NCBI GenBank assembly: GCA_964523405.1
Contig: CAZGAQ010000017.1
Span: 1-64,000, forward strand
Direction of reading: 5' to 3'
Origin: CAZGAQ01 sp964523405
GTDB taxonomy: Bacteria > Planctomycetota > Phycisphaerae > UBA1845 > Fen-1342
DNA length: 64,000 bases
In this document: positions 43,374-52,373 of the stretch, in pieces
Numbering within the stretch: the first letter of the stretch is position 1
How the letters are laid out: every line of letters begins with the position of its first letter
Position numbers and translations under genes: made by a program
Notes under the pieces: generated by a model
Told to the model about the DNA's origin: nothing
The model's input: the letters and a program-made list of their open reading frames with translations, nothing else
Databases searched by the model: none

Positions 43374-43892
43374 TTGACGGCACAAGAGATAATCGAGGTC
43401 GTGAAGGGGCGGTTTGCGGCGGCGGTCGTGGAGGCCGCCGGCGAGGGGCTGCACCCGAGCATCACGGTGATGGCGGAGGCGTGGCACGAGATGGCCGTGT
43501 TCCTGCGCGATGAGCCGCGGCTGGGGATGAACATGCTGCGGTCGATCTCCGGCGTGGACCAGCATCCGGAAGCCTTCATCGACCTGGTGTACGACCTGAT
43601 CGCGATGCGGCCGGGGGCGTCGGGCGGATTGTGGCAGGCCGGCGGGGCGATCGCGGTGCGGGTGCGGCTGCCGCGGGACGGCGGGCACGTGCGCAGCGTG
43701 ACGGATGTGTGGCCGGCGGCGGAATGGCACGAGCGCGAGGCGTACGACCTGTTCGGCGTGACGTTCGACGAGCATCCGGACCTGCGGCGGATCTTGTGCC
43801 CGGACGACTGGGCGGGGCACGCGCTGCGGAAGGACTACGAGTTCCCGAAGGAGTACCAGGGCATTCCGTGCGCGGCGGATTCGGCAAAGTGA
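43374..43892 (+). CDS. nuoC: NADH-quinone oxidoreductase subunit C
   Basis: NuoC is a peripheral-arm subunit that packs against NuoD; it has no cofactor. The product has 172 residues, so nuoC and nuoD are separate genes rather than the fused NuoCD of enterobacteria. The start is TTG at 43374, preceded by a GAGGGAA stretch from the repeat. The family motif EWHEREAYDLFGVTFDEHPD is at about residue 120, followed by LRRILCPDDWAGHALRKDY. nuoD starts 30 bases downstream. Confidence 0.94.
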   Translation: MTAQEIIEVVKGRFAAAVVEAAGEGLHPSITVMAEAWHEMAVFLRDEPRLGMNMLRSISGVDQHPEAFIDLVYDLIAMRPGASGGLWQAGGAIAVRVRLPRDGGHVRSVTDVWPAAEWHEREAYDLFGVTFDEHPDLRRILCPDDWAGHALRKDYEFPKEYQGIPCAADSAK

Positions 43893-43922
43893 CGCTGACT
43901 GTGCGGCAGTCGAGTGAGTGAT

Positions 43923-45125
43923 ATGGAAGAGAAAGTCCTGACATCGCAACCCGACCTGCTCGCGGACGTTGATCGCGATCGCGTGAAGGGCGAGCTGCGC
44001 ACCGAGGAAATGCTGATCAACATGGGACCGCAGCACCCGTCGACACACGGCGTGCTGCGGCTCGTGCTGCGGACAGACGGCGAACTGGTGCTGGAGGCGG
44101 AGCCGCACATCGGCTACCTGCACCGCTGCGCGGAGAAGATCGGCGAGAGCGTGACGCCGGTGCAGTTCATTCCGATCACGGATCGGCTGGACTACCTGGC
44201 CGCGATGAACAACAACCACGGGTACAGCCTGGCGGTCGAGAAGCTGTGCGGCATCGAAGTGCCGGAGCGGGCGCGTTACCTCCGCGTGATCATGTGCGAG
44301 CTGAACCGGATCGCGTCGCACCTCGTTTCGTTCGGGTCGTACGGGCTGGACATGGGGGCGTTCACGCCGTTTCTGTACGCGTTCCGCGAGCGCGAGTACA
44401 TTCTCGACCTGTTCGAGCAGGCGTGCGGGGCGCGGCTGACGTACAGCTATCTCTCGATCGGCGGGGCGACGCGGGACATCCCGGAAGGGTGGCTCGAGCG
44501 GCTGGCGTGGTTCTGCGACTACTTCGAGCCGAAGATCGATGAGTACAACAACCTGCTGAGCTACAACTACATCTTCCGCAAGCGGACCGCGGGCGTGGGC
44601 GTGGTGTCCGCGGCGGATGCACTGGCGTACGGGCTGACGGGGCCGTGCCTGCGCGGCAGCGGCGTGGCGTGGGACCTGCGCAAGTGCCTGCCGTACGAGC
44701 TGTACGACCGGTTCGAATTCGACATTCCGATCGGCTTGCCCGGCGGGAGCGACGGCATTCCGCCCGAGGTCGTGGTGGGCGATAGCTGGTCGCGCTACTT
44801 CGTCCGCATGCAGGAAATGAAGCAGTCGCTGCGGATTGTCCGGCAGGCGCTGCAGCAGCTTCCGGCGGGCGAGTCCCGGGCGAAGGTGCCGCGCGTGCTG
44901 AAACTGCCGGCGGGCGAGATCTACTTGGAGGTGGAAGGTGCCCGCGGCCAACTCGGTTACCTGGTGATCGGTGACGGGAAGGCGGTGCCGAAGCGCGTGA
45001 AGGTGCGCGGGCCGTCGTTCTGCAACCTGTCGATCGCGCCGCTCTTGTGCCGGCAGGTGCTCTTGGCGGACGTCGCTGCGATCATCGGGAGCATCGACGT
45101 GGTGATGGGGGAGGTCGATCGGTAA
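43923..45125 (+). CDS. nuoD: NADH-quinone oxidoreductase subunit D
   Basis: NuoD forms the quinone-binding site with NuoB; it is related to the large subunit of NiFe hydrogenases. The product has 400 residues from the ATG at 43923; a GTG at 43914 would add three. The conserved phrases are present: NMGPQHPSTHGVLRLVL (about residue 31, with the quinone-binding His), EPHIGYLHRCAEKIGE (about 57), LDYLAAMNNNHGY and LNRIASHLVSFGS. The C-terminal PSFCNLSIAPLL is the usual ending. Length and motifs are fully typical. Confidence 0.96.
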   Translation: MEEKVLTSQPDLLADVDRDRVKGELRTEEMLINMGPQHPSTHGVLRLVLRTDGELVLEAEPHIGYLHRCAEKIGESVTPVQFIPITDRLDYLAAMNNNHGYSLAVEKLCGIEVPERARYLRVIMCELNRIASHLVSFGSYGLDMGAFTPFLYAFREREYILDLFEQACGARLTYSYLSIGGATRDIPEGWLERLAWFCDYFEPKIDEYNNLLSYNYIFRKRTAGVGVVSAADALAYGLTGPCLRGSGVAWDLRKCLPYELYDRFEFDIPIGLPGGSDGIPPEVVVGDSWSRYFVRMQEMKQSLRIVRQALQQLPAGESRAKVPRVLKLPAGEIYLEVEGARGQLGYLVIGDGKAVPKRVKVRGPSFCNLSIAPLLCRQVLLADVAAIIGSIDVVMGEVDR

Positions 45126-45193
45126 GGCCGAATTGCGAACAGCGAGTAGCAAGTAGCGAGTTACGGAACCTCGAAACGCGACATTGGTCGGAT
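45126..45193. repeat. Word-like repeat between nuoD and nuoH
   Basis: It reads gaattgcgaacagcgagtag, then caagtagcgagttacggaac: a degenerate series of gcgaatagcgaa-like phrases, as at the start of the R1 repeats. Confidence 0.65.
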
Positions 45194-46870
45194 ATGAACA
45201 AATTCACGAATGAGGACGCACTGAAGTCACGCTGGTCGCCGTCGGCGAAGGGCCGGGCGGTGGGCGTGTTTGCGGTGCTGGGGCTGGTGCTGCTGGCCGG
45301 CGCGGTCGGCGTGGGCGTGCTGGCGCAACGAGCGCAGGGCACGGCGTACGTCCTGCTGCTGGTCGCGGCGGTCGCGGTCGGGATCGCCGGCGTGAAGTGC
45401 CTGGCGGCGGCCTTCGTCATCCAGTTCGCGCGACTCGTGGGGCGCGTGCTCTTGGCGCTGGGGCTGCCGCTGTTCGCGGGGTTCCTGCTGTCGCTGGTGG
45501 TGATTGCGTGGTTGCCGGCGCTGCTGTACGCGGAGGTGGATCAGGCGAAAGCGGCCATCCTGGGCGGCGCGGCGGGGACGATGAGTGCGGACCAGATCGC
45601 CGCGTATTACGGGACGATCTACAACATTCACGGGAGCTGTGCGTACCTGCAAGCCGGGGCGTACATCCCCTGGCTGTTCCAGTTCCAGATTACCCGCGAC
45701 GTGATCACGCTGATCGGGGCGGTGGGGTTCGTGTCGCTGGTTGCGATGTTCGGCATCTGGTGGGAACGCAAGGTCGCGGGGCGGATGCAGAGCCGGCTGG
45801 GGCCGATGCGTGTGGGCGGGTGGCACGGCTGGGCGCAGTCGATGGCGGATGGCATCAAGCTGATTCAGAAGGAAGACATCTTCCTCGAAGGTGCGGATCG
45901 GGTGCTGTTCCGGATGGCCCCGTATATCGCCTTCATGCCGGCGCTGACGCTGTTCGTCGCGCTGCCGTTCAGTGCGGCGTGGGTGGGGCGCGACCTGGAC
46001 GTCGGGCTGATCTTCATCTTCGCGATGATCGGGGTGGGCGTGGTCGGCGTGCTGCTCGGCGGGTGGGCGTCGAACAACAAGTGGAGCATGTACGGGGCGA
46101 TGCGTGAAGCCTGCCAGATGATCTCGTATGAGATTCCGCTGGGGCTTGCGCTGCTGGTCCCGGTGATGCTGGTGGGGACCCTGAAGCTGACGGCGATCGG
46201 GGCGGCCCAGTCCGGCGGTTTCCACACGTGGCTGGCGTTCCAGAATCCGTTCGCCTTCGCGGCGTCGATCGTGTTCTTCATCGCGACATTGGCGAGCTGC
46301 AAGCGGGCGCCGTTCGATCTGCCCGAGGCGGAGAGCGAGCTGGTCGCGGGCTACATGACGGAGTACAGCGGGTTCCGCTGGTCGCTGTTCATGTTCGGCG
46401 AATACGCCGAGATGTGGGCGGTGGGCGGGCTGGCGGCGATCCTGTTCTTCGGAGCGTGGTATTCGCCGTTGCCGGCGGAGTGGGGTGCGGCCTGGGCGCA
46501 TGGAACGCTGTGGCAGCGGGCGCTGCACGGCGTGGTCTATAGCGGGCCGCTGTGGTTCATCTTCAAGGGCTTCTTCTTTTTCTTCGTGCAACTGTGGCTG
46601 CGGTGGACGCTGCCGCGGATTCGCCTGGACCAGGTGATGTACGCGTGCGTACAGGTGCTGCTGCCCCTGATGCTGGTGGTGCTGCTGGGCAACACGCTAT
46701 GGATGCTGTTTGTCCGCAACGGCGCGATCGTGGCGCTGGTCGCTAACTTCATTCTGACGGCGATCGGGGCCGTGATGCTGATGGCGATTCTGTGGGTCGT
46801 CGTGTCCGGTTACGCGAACGGTCGGCGGTTGGTCGGTACGCAGGCGGTGAACGCGCTGCCGGGAGCGTAA
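45194..46870 (+). CDS. nuoH: NADH-quinone oxidoreductase subunit H, N-terminally extended
   Basis: NuoH forms the entry of the quinone chamber and connects it to the proton channels. The product has 558 residues; usual NuoH proteins have about 320-430. The recognisable core begins at about residue 180 with GIWWERKVAGRMQSRLGPMR and continues MADGIKLIQKEDI, RAPFDLPEAESELVAGYMTE and FFFFFVQLWLRWTLPRIRLD. All key acidic loops are present. The first 150 residues are extra: an N-terminal cytoplasmic tail, two or three hydrophobic helices (from about residue 24 to 110) and a linker with NIHGSCAYLQAG. The ATG at 45194 is the only good start; upstream sequence is repeat DNA. Confidence 0.94.
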   Translation: MNKFTNEDALKSRWSPSAKGRAVGVFAVLGLVLLAGAVGVGVLAQRAQGTAYVLLLVAAVAVGIAGVKCLAAAFVIQFARLVGRVLLALGLPLFAGFLLSLVVIAWLPALLYAEVDQAKAAILGGAAGTMSADQIAAYYGTIYNIHGSCAYLQAGAYIPWLFQFQITRDVITLIGAVGFVSLVAMFGIWWERKVAGRMQSRLGPMRVGGWHGWAQSMADGIKLIQKEDIFLEGADRVLFRMAPYIAFMPALTLFVALPFSAAWVGRDLDVGLIFIFAMIGVGVVGVLLGGWASNNKWSMYGAMREACQMISYEIPLGLALLVPVMLVGTLKLTAIGAAQSGGFHTWLAFQNPFAFAASIVFFIATLASCKRAPFDLPEAESELVAGYMTEYSGFRWSLFMFGEYAEMWAVGGLAAILFFGAWYSPLPAEWGAAWAHGTLWQRALHGVVYSGPLWFIFKGFFFFFVQLWLRWTLPRIRLDQVMYACVQVLLPLMLVVLLGNTLWMLFVRNGAIVALVANFILTAIGAVMLMAILWVVVSGYANGRRLVGTQAVNALPGA

Positions 46871-46940
46871 GCGGCCCTGCGGTGGCGAGGATAACGGCGG
46901 GCGACGAGCCTGTGCGGTGCATAGAGACGGACGAGGTGAT

Positions 46941-47555
46941 ATGCGAAACAGACTACCTGCCATCGCGACAGCCCTGGCCGGAGCGGCCGCAGCGTGGGCG
47001 GCGGACGGAGCGGCGACCGCGTCGGCGCCTGTGACGCCGGGCGTGACGGGCGAGACGGTGGCGTTCTACGCGCTGGCGCTGCTCGTGGGCGGATCGGCAC
47101 TGGGTTGCGTGCTGTCGGGCAAGATCGTGCGGATGGCGCTGTGCCTGCTGGGGACGCTGGGCGGGGTGGCGCTCTTGTACTTCCTGCTGTCGGCGACGTT
47201 CCTGGGCGTGATCCAGTTGATCGTGTACGCCGGCGGAACGCTGATCGTGATCGTGTTCGGCGTCATGCTGACGACGCGGCTGTACGGGCCGACGTTGCGG
47301 GCGAAGCCGCTTGAAGCGGCGATCGCGGGCATTGTGTGCCTGGCGTTGTTCGTCGGGCTGGCGTCGATCCTGACGCGGACGGTGTGGGCGAGCGCGGCCG
47401 CGCCGGCGGAGACGTTCCCGGTGGCGGCGTTCGGCCGAGCGTTGCTGACGACTTACCTGGTGCCGTTCGAATTGGCGAGCGTGCTGCTGCTGGCGGTGAT
47501 GATCGGCGCGGCGTTCCTGGCGCAGCCGGCGGCGAAGAACGGCGAGACGAAGTAA
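46941..47555 (+). CDS. nuoJ: NADH-quinone oxidoreductase subunit J
   Basis: NuoJ is a membrane subunit of the proton-pumping arm. The product has 204 residues. The ATG at 46941 has GAGGTG a few bases upstream. The core has five hydrophobic helices. Typical phrases are VALLYFLLSATFLGVIQLIV and YAGGTLIVIVFGVMLT (the conserved helix-3 region with Gly and Tyr). The first 30 or so residues (MRNRLPAIATALAGAAAAWA, then an Ala/Thr-rich part) look like a signal sequence and are not in the usual protein. nuoH ends 70 bases upstream and nuoK starts 53 bases downstream. Confidence 0.92.
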   Translation: MRNRLPAIATALAGAAAAWAADGAATASAPVTPGVTGETVAFYALALLVGGSALGCVLSGKIVRMALCLLGTLGGVALLYFLLSATFLGVIQLIVYAGGTLIVIVFGVMLTTRLYGPTLRAKPLEAAIAGIVCLALFVGLASILTRTVWASAAAPAETFPVAAFGRALLTTYLVPFELASVLLLAVMIGAAFLAQPAAKNGETK

Positions 47556-47608
47556 GGGCGCGGTGTCGAGGCCGCAGCGAGTGAGAGAATCGCGGACCGG
47601 CCGCATGG

Positions 47609-47932
47609 ATGGATACTGAGATGTTCGTGATTGGACTGACGCACTACCTGGTCCTTGCCGCGTTTCTGTTCTGCTGCGGGCTGCTCGTGATGAGCACGAA
47701 GCGGAACGCGGTCGGGATTCTGATCGGGGCCGAACTGGTGCTGAACGCGGCCGCCCTGAATCTCGTGGCGTTCGCGCGGTACCGGACCGGGGCGCTGGAC
47801 GGGCAGATTGTGACGCTGTTCGTCATTGTGCTCGCGGCCGCGGAGGCGGCGATCGCGATTGCGATCTTCGTGAACTACTACCGAGCCCTGGCGACGATCG
47901 ACGCGGACCAGGGGACGAGGCTGAAGGGATAA
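47609..47932 (+). CDS. nuoK: NADH-quinone oxidoreductase subunit K
   Basis: NuoK is a three-helix antiporter-like subunit. The product has 107 residues, the usual size. The two conserved membrane glutamates are present: one in GILIGAELVLNAAALNLVAF (about residue 41) and one in VLAAAEAAIAIAIFVNYY (about 77). The ATG at 47609 is followed by another in-frame ATG at 47621; either gives a normal protein. The gene is followed by almost 190 bases of repeats before nuoL. Confidence 0.95.
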   Translation: MDTEMFVIGLTHYLVLAAFLFCCGLLVMSTKRNAVGILIGAELVLNAAALNLVAFARYRTGALDGQIVTLFVIVLAAAEAAIAIAIFVNYYRALATIDADQGTRLKG

Positions 47933-48119
47933 GTGACGAAGGCAGAATAGCGAATAACGAATTCGCAGCCTGCGGGTGAACACGAACGACGGCAGGCGCG
48001 AAGTGAGTGGCCGGAAGTAGGAAGGCAGAAGTCGGAAGTGAGAAGTGACGGCGCGAGTCGTGGCCTGTGACCACGGGTCCGGCGGATGGCTGAAGGCGGA
48101 TAGCTGAGAGCTTTAGGCG
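47933..48119. repeat. Word-like repeats between nuoK and nuoL
   Basis: The phrases include gaatagcgaataacgaattc, gaaggcagaagtcggaagtg and ggcggatagctgagagcttt. The last one ends directly before the nuoL start codon and resembles the sequence directly before nuoM. Confidence 0.75.
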
Positions 48120-50495
48120 ATGTCGAATCTTGAGACGATGCTGGTGGCCGGCGTGCTGATCCCCCTGGCGGGGTTCGTGCTGTTGGCGCTGTTCGGGGCG
48201 AAGCTGGGCAAACCGGCCGCGGGGTGGGTGGCGGTGCTGGCGATTGCGGCCAGTTGCGCGCTGTCGGCGATGGTCTTGTCGCAGTGGCTGGGGATGGACG
48301 CGACGGCGCGGGCGGCGGCGCGAACGGCGCCACACCTGTGGGCGAAGCTGGGCGATACGCCGCTGATGTTCGGCGTGAACCTGGACAGCCTGACGGTGAT
48401 CATGTTCTTCATGGTCACGTTGATCAGCATGTGCATTTTCGTGTTCAGCGTCGGCTACATGTCCGGGCATTCGGACGAAATCGACGGCATCAGCAAGTAT
48501 CACCGGTTCTTCACGTACCTGTGCCTGTTCGACTTCAGCATGCTGCTGCTGGTGATTGCCGACAGCCTGCTGCTGCTGTTCATCTCGTGGGAACTCGTCG
48601 GGTTGTGCTCGTACCTGCTGATCGGCTTCTACTTCCACAAGAAGAGCGCGTCGAACGCGGGCATGAAGGCGTTTATCACGAACCGCGTGGGCGACTTCGG
48701 GTTCATCATCGGGATGGGCCTCGTGTTCCTGTATCTGAACGATCTTTCGCTCGCGGGAGCGGTGGGTAGCTTCCGCGAGCAGTACGGGCGGTTCCTGGCC
48801 GACCCGCACACGCTGGTGGCGCCCCTCTTCACGTCGAGCTTCCTGGGCCTGAATCTCGCGACGTGGATGGGCATGCTGCTGTTCTGCGGCGCGATCGGCA
48901 AGTCGGCCCAGTTCCCGCTGCACGTGTGGCTGCCGGACGCGATGGAAGGCCCCACGCCGGTGTCGGCGTTGATTCACGCGGCGACGATGGTGGCCGCGGG
49001 CGTGTACCTGACGGCCCGCATCTTCGTGCTGCTGACGCCGCAGGCGCAGCTATTCGTGGCGGTGATCGGCATGATCACGTTGACGATTGCGGCGCTGGTC
49101 GCGATCGTGCAGACGGATATCAAGAAGGTGCTCGCGTACTCCACGATCAGCCAGCTCGGCTACATGATGCTGGGCATGGGCGTCGGCGCGTGGATCGCGG
49201 CGTTGTTCCACCTGCTGACGCACGCGTTCTTCAAGGCCCTCATGTTCCTGGGCTCCGGGCAGGTCATCGAAGGCTGCCACCACGAGCAGGACATACGGAA
49301 GATGGGCGGCCTCTGGCGCAAGATGCCCGTCACGTGCTTCACGTTCCTCGTCGGCGTGCTGGCGATTGCGGGCGCGGGCATTCCGGCGCTGTGGATGCCG
49401 AATCACACGCCGTTCGGGCTTGGCGGGTATTTCAGCAAGGATGAGATCCTCGCGGTCGCGTGGCACCGGGCATATGGCTCTGAACACCACGGGGCGGCGG
49501 CGGAAGAGCATGCCGCGAAACCCGAGGGACCTAGGGATCAAGGGATCGAGGGATCGAGGGAAGACGACGGACGCGTCGTGCTCGCGAGCTACACGGAAGA
49601 GCCGGCAGGACATGGGCGCGATGCCCGTGCGACACAGGCGGGGGGGATAGGTGACGAGCATGTGGACAATGCGGCCGTCACGCATGCGGCCGGGCATGGC
49701 GGGGCGCAGAAGCCCGGTCCGGCGTGGCTGTGGCTGGCGCTGTTCTGGGTTCCGGTAGGGATTGCCTACGTTACGCCGTTCTACATGATGCGGGCGTGGT
49801 GGCTGACGTTCATGGGCAGGCCGCGAGATCATCACGTCTACGACCATGCCCACGAGTCGCCCTTGATGTGGCTGCCGCTCGTGGTGCTGGCGGCGGGGAC
49901 GTTCGTGGCGAGCTACATGATCTTTCGGCCATTGGTGGCGGCGGCCGCGCCGGCGGGGCTGCTCACGCAGGTCTTTGACGGGGCGGCCGGCAGCGCGAGC
50001 GAATTGGCGCCGCACGCGACGATGATCGACCACGGGGCGCACGCGGTGCTGGCGAAGATCGTCGGCTTTGCGTTCGTGGCCGGCTTCTTCGTCGCGATCG
50101 TGATTTACGCCCGCGGGCTGGCGGTGGGTGAGAAGCTCAAGCGGGCCTTCCTGCCGCTGCACACCGTGCTGGAGCACAAGTTCTACTTTGATGAGGCGTA
50201 CGGGCTGGTGTGGGTGGGCGGCACGCACGTGCTCAAGAATGTGTGCTACGCCTTCGACAAATACGTCGTCGACGGGCTCGTAAACTTGTCGGCATGGGTG
50301 ACGGAACGGATTTCCGCGTTCAGCGGGTACGTGCTGGACAAGGGGCTGGTCGACGGGCTGGTGAACGGCGTCGGCGCGTCGGCGCTGAAGCTCGGCGGAT
50401 TGGTGCGCAGCCCGCAGGTCGGGCGCGTGCGGAATTACATTCTGTTTGCGGCGGGCAGTGCGGCCGTCGTGGTGGTATGGATTGCGTTTGGGTAG
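48120..50495 (+). CDS. nuoL: NADH-quinone oxidoreductase subunit L with loop insertion
   Basis: NuoL is the distal proton-pumping antiporter-like subunit with the long lateral helix. The product has 791 residues; usual NuoL proteins have about 610-680. Core motifs are intact: SWELVGLCSYLLIGFYFHKK (about residue 158), KSAQFPLHVWLPDAMEGPTP (about 260) and QTDIKKVLAYSTISQLGYMM (about 330). A hydrophilic loop at about residues 453-530, after GYFSKDEILAVAWHRAYG, contains GPRDQGIEGSRED and AGHGRDARATQ. Both phrases are translations of dispersed repeats. The helices resume at GPAWLWLALFWVPVGIAYV. The reading frame is preserved, so the gene is probably functional. The ATG at 48120 has only a weak purine-rich site. 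Confidence 0.93.
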   Translation: MSNLETMLVAGVLIPLAGFVLLALFGAKLGKPAAGWVAVLAIAASCALSAMVLSQWLGMDATARAAARTAPHLWAKLGDTPLMFGVNLDSLTVIMFFMVTLISMCIFVFSVGYMSGHSDEIDGISKYHRFFTYLCLFDFSMLLLVIADSLLLLFISWELVGLCSYLLIGFYFHKKSASNAGMKAFITNRVGDFGFIIGMGLVFLYLNDLSLAGAVGSFREQYGRFLADPHTLVAPLFTSSFLGLNLATWMGMLLFCGAIGKSAQFPLHVWLPDAMEGPTPVSALIHAATMVAAGVYLTARIFVLLTPQAQLFVAVIGMITLTIAALVAIVQTDIKKVLAYSTISQLGYMMLGMGVGAWIAALFHLLTHAFFKALMFLGSGQVIEGCHHEQDIRKMGGLWRKMPVTCFTFLVGVLAIAGAGIPALWMPNHTPFGLGGYFSKDEILAVAWHRAYGSEHHGAAAEEHAAKPEGPRDQGIEGSREDDGRVVLASYTEEPAGHGRDARATQAGGIGDEHVDNAAVTHAAGHGGAQKPGPAWLWLALFWVPVGIAYVTPFYMMRAWWLTFMGRPRDHHVYDHAHESPLMWLPLVVLAAGTFVASYMIFRPLVAAAAPAGLLTQVFDGAAGSASELAPHATMIDHGAHAVLAKIVGFAFVAGFFVAIVIYARGLAVGEKLKRAFLPLHTVLEHKFYFDEAYGLVWVGGTHVLKNVCYAFDKYVVDGLVNLSAWVTERISAFSGYVLDKGLVDGLVNGVGASALKLGGLVRSPQVGRVRNYILFAAGSAAVVVVWIAFG
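49524..49640. repeat. Two dispersed repeats inside nuoL
   Basis: Bases 49524-49563 are the gggatcaagggatcgaggga word repeat also found between nuoB and nuoC. Bases about 49607-49640 contain catgggcgcgatgcccgtgc, a palindromic repeat type whose translation is the common GRDARAT phrase. Both keep the nuoL reading frame. Confidence 0.75.
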
Positions 50496-50679
50496 CGGCC
50501 GGCGCGTGTGGCCGCGTGGTCAGTAGCGTCGGACCTCCGTGTCCGACGGCTGTGCGACGTCAGGCACAGAGGCCTGACGCTACGGAAGGATGGGCGGCGC
50601 GCGCGAAGGTTGGCAGCAGGCAGCAGATTACGGACCGCGAAATGCGGAAAGCTGAGAGCTGATAGCTGAGGGCTTTGCA
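50496..50679. repeat. Repeats between nuoL and nuoM
   Basis: A 61-bp palindromic element at 50523-50583 has GTAGCGTC / GACGCTAC ends and two inner hairpins (GTCGGAC..GTCCGAC and CGTCAGGC..GCCTGACG). A word-like repeat with gaaagctgagagctgatagc then ends right at the nuoM start. Confidence 0.75.
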
Positions 50680-52302
50680 GTGGAAGGTCACTTGCTCAAC
50701 TGGATCATCTTCGTTCCCGCGTTGGCGGGCGTGCTGTGCCTGATCACGCCCAGCACGAAGGCGGTCAAGGTCATCGCCGTGCTGGCCAGCGGGCTGACGC
50801 TCCTGCTGTCGCTGGGGCTGTTCGGGCAGTTCACCGGGCCGGATGCGCTGAAGATTTTCGGCGACGGCTACGGCCAGAAGCTGCACGAGGTCACGCGGCT
50901 GACGTGGATCACGCTGGGCAGCGGCGAGGGGGCGACGCCGATCCAGTACTTCGTCGGCATCGACGGACTGTCGTTCCCGTTGGTCATTCTGACCACGGTG
51001 GTCAGCTTCCTGGCGTGCCTGGCGAGCTGGAACATCGAGCACTGGAAGGTGAGTCACGGCGTGCGCGGCTACTTCTGCCTGTTTCTGCTGCTCGAGACGG
51101 GCATGCTGGGCGTGTTCTGCGCGTTGGACTTCTTCCTGTTCTACATCTTCTGGGAAGTGATGCTGCTGCCGATGTACTTCCTGATCGGCGTGTGGGGCGG
51201 GCCGCGGAAGGAATACGCCGCGATCAAGTTCTTCATCTACACCCTGGCGGGCAGCGTGCTGATGCTCGTCGTGCTGCTGGCGTTCTACTTCTATGCCCCA
51301 GTCGGGCATCGGACGTTCGACCTGATCAAGATGGCGACGGACGTGGAGATTCAGAAGGCTTTCGGCAGTGCGATGTTCATGGGGTTCAAGTTCGCCCCGC
51401 TGATGTTCGTGCTGCTATACATCGGCTTTGCGGTGAAGGTGCCGGTATTCCCGTTCCACACGTGGTTGCCCGACGCGCACGTCGAGGCGCCGACGCCGAT
51501 TTCGATGATCCTGGCGGGCGTGCTGCTGAAGATGGGGGCGTACGGCCTGATGCGGATCAGCTACCCGATTCTGCCGCAGGCGGGCGTATGGGCGGCGTAC
51601 GGGCTGGCGATCCTGGGCCTCATCAACATCATCTACGGCGCCCTGTGTGCGATGGCGCAGACGGACTTCAAGCGGCTGGTCGCGTACAGCTCGATCAGCC
51701 ACATGGGCTACGTCCTGCTCGGTCTGGCGATCATGACGCCGGCCGGGTGGGAGGGGGCGATGTTCCAGGTGATCGCGCACGGCATTTCCAGCCCGATGTG
51801 CTTCTTCCTGGTCGGCGTGATTTATGACCGGGCGCACCACCGCGAGATCAACCGGTTCGGCGGGCTGTGGCTGAGCATGCCGGTGTACGGCTCGCTGGCG
51901 ACGCTGGGCTTCTTTGCGTCGCTGGGCTTGCCGGGGCTGTGCGGCTTCATCGGCGAATTCTGGGTGCTGATCGCGACCTTCTCGGCGTCGCAGTGGGCCT
52001 GGGCGAAGCCGATCGCGGTGATCGCGGCGACGGGCGTGATTCTGACGGCCGCCTACATTCTGTGGATGATTCAGCGCGTGTACCTCGGCAAGCAGCGCGA
52101 GGAGTACAAGGGCTTCCCCGAGGCCAGCGGCCGGGAGATTGCGATTCTCGTGCCTTTCGCGGCGCTGGCGATCGCTCTCGGCATCCTGCCGCAGCAGACG
52201 CTGTTCAACTTCATGAACGGCACGCTGGGTCAGATTACCGACCTGTTCGGGCAGGCCATGCCGGCGGTTCAGGCGTCGGTGGCCGGGCTGATCGGGCACT
52301 AG
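50680..52302 (+). CDS. nuoM: NADH-quinone oxidoreductase subunit M
   Basis: NuoM is one of the three antiporter-like proton-pumping subunits. The product has 540 residues. The start is GTG at 50680, directly after a repeat whose gctgaggg could act as the ribosome site. Fourteen membrane segments are predicted. Conserved features: FYIFWEVMLLPMYFLIGVWG (about residue 150, with the key Glu), FAVKVPVFPFHTWLPDAHVE (about 250, with the key Lys), and QTDFKRLVAYSSISHMGYVL (about 327). The C-terminal helix 15 region is normal. nuoN follows after 71 bases. Confidence 0.95.
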   Translation: MEGHLLNWIIFVPALAGVLCLITPSTKAVKVIAVLASGLTLLLSLGLFGQFTGPDALKIFGDGYGQKLHEVTRLTWITLGSGEGATPIQYFVGIDGLSFPLVILTTVVSFLACLASWNIEHWKVSHGVRGYFCLFLLLETGMLGVFCALDFFLFYIFWEVMLLPMYFLIGVWGGPRKEYAAIKFFIYTLAGSVLMLVVLLAFYFYAPVGHRTFDLIKMATDVEIQKAFGSAMFMGFKFAPLMFVLLYIGFAVKVPVFPFHTWLPDAHVEAPTPISMILAGVLLKMGAYGLMRISYPILPQAGVWAAYGLAILGLINIIYGALCAMAQTDFKRLVAYSSISHMGYVLLGLAIMTPAGWEGAMFQVIAHGISSPMCFFLVGVIYDRAHHREINRFGGLWLSMPVYGSLATLGFFASLGLPGLCGFIGEFWVLIATFSASQWAWAKPIAVIAATGVILTAAYILWMIQRVYLGKQREEYKGFPEASGREIAILVPFAALAIALGILPQQTLFNFMNGTLGQITDLFGQAMPAVQASVAGLIGH

Positions 52303-52373
52303 GCGACCGGGCGCGACCGGGACCCGCCCGGTGAGCGCCCGATGCGGTGAACGAAGCGCAAGACGGACGGACC

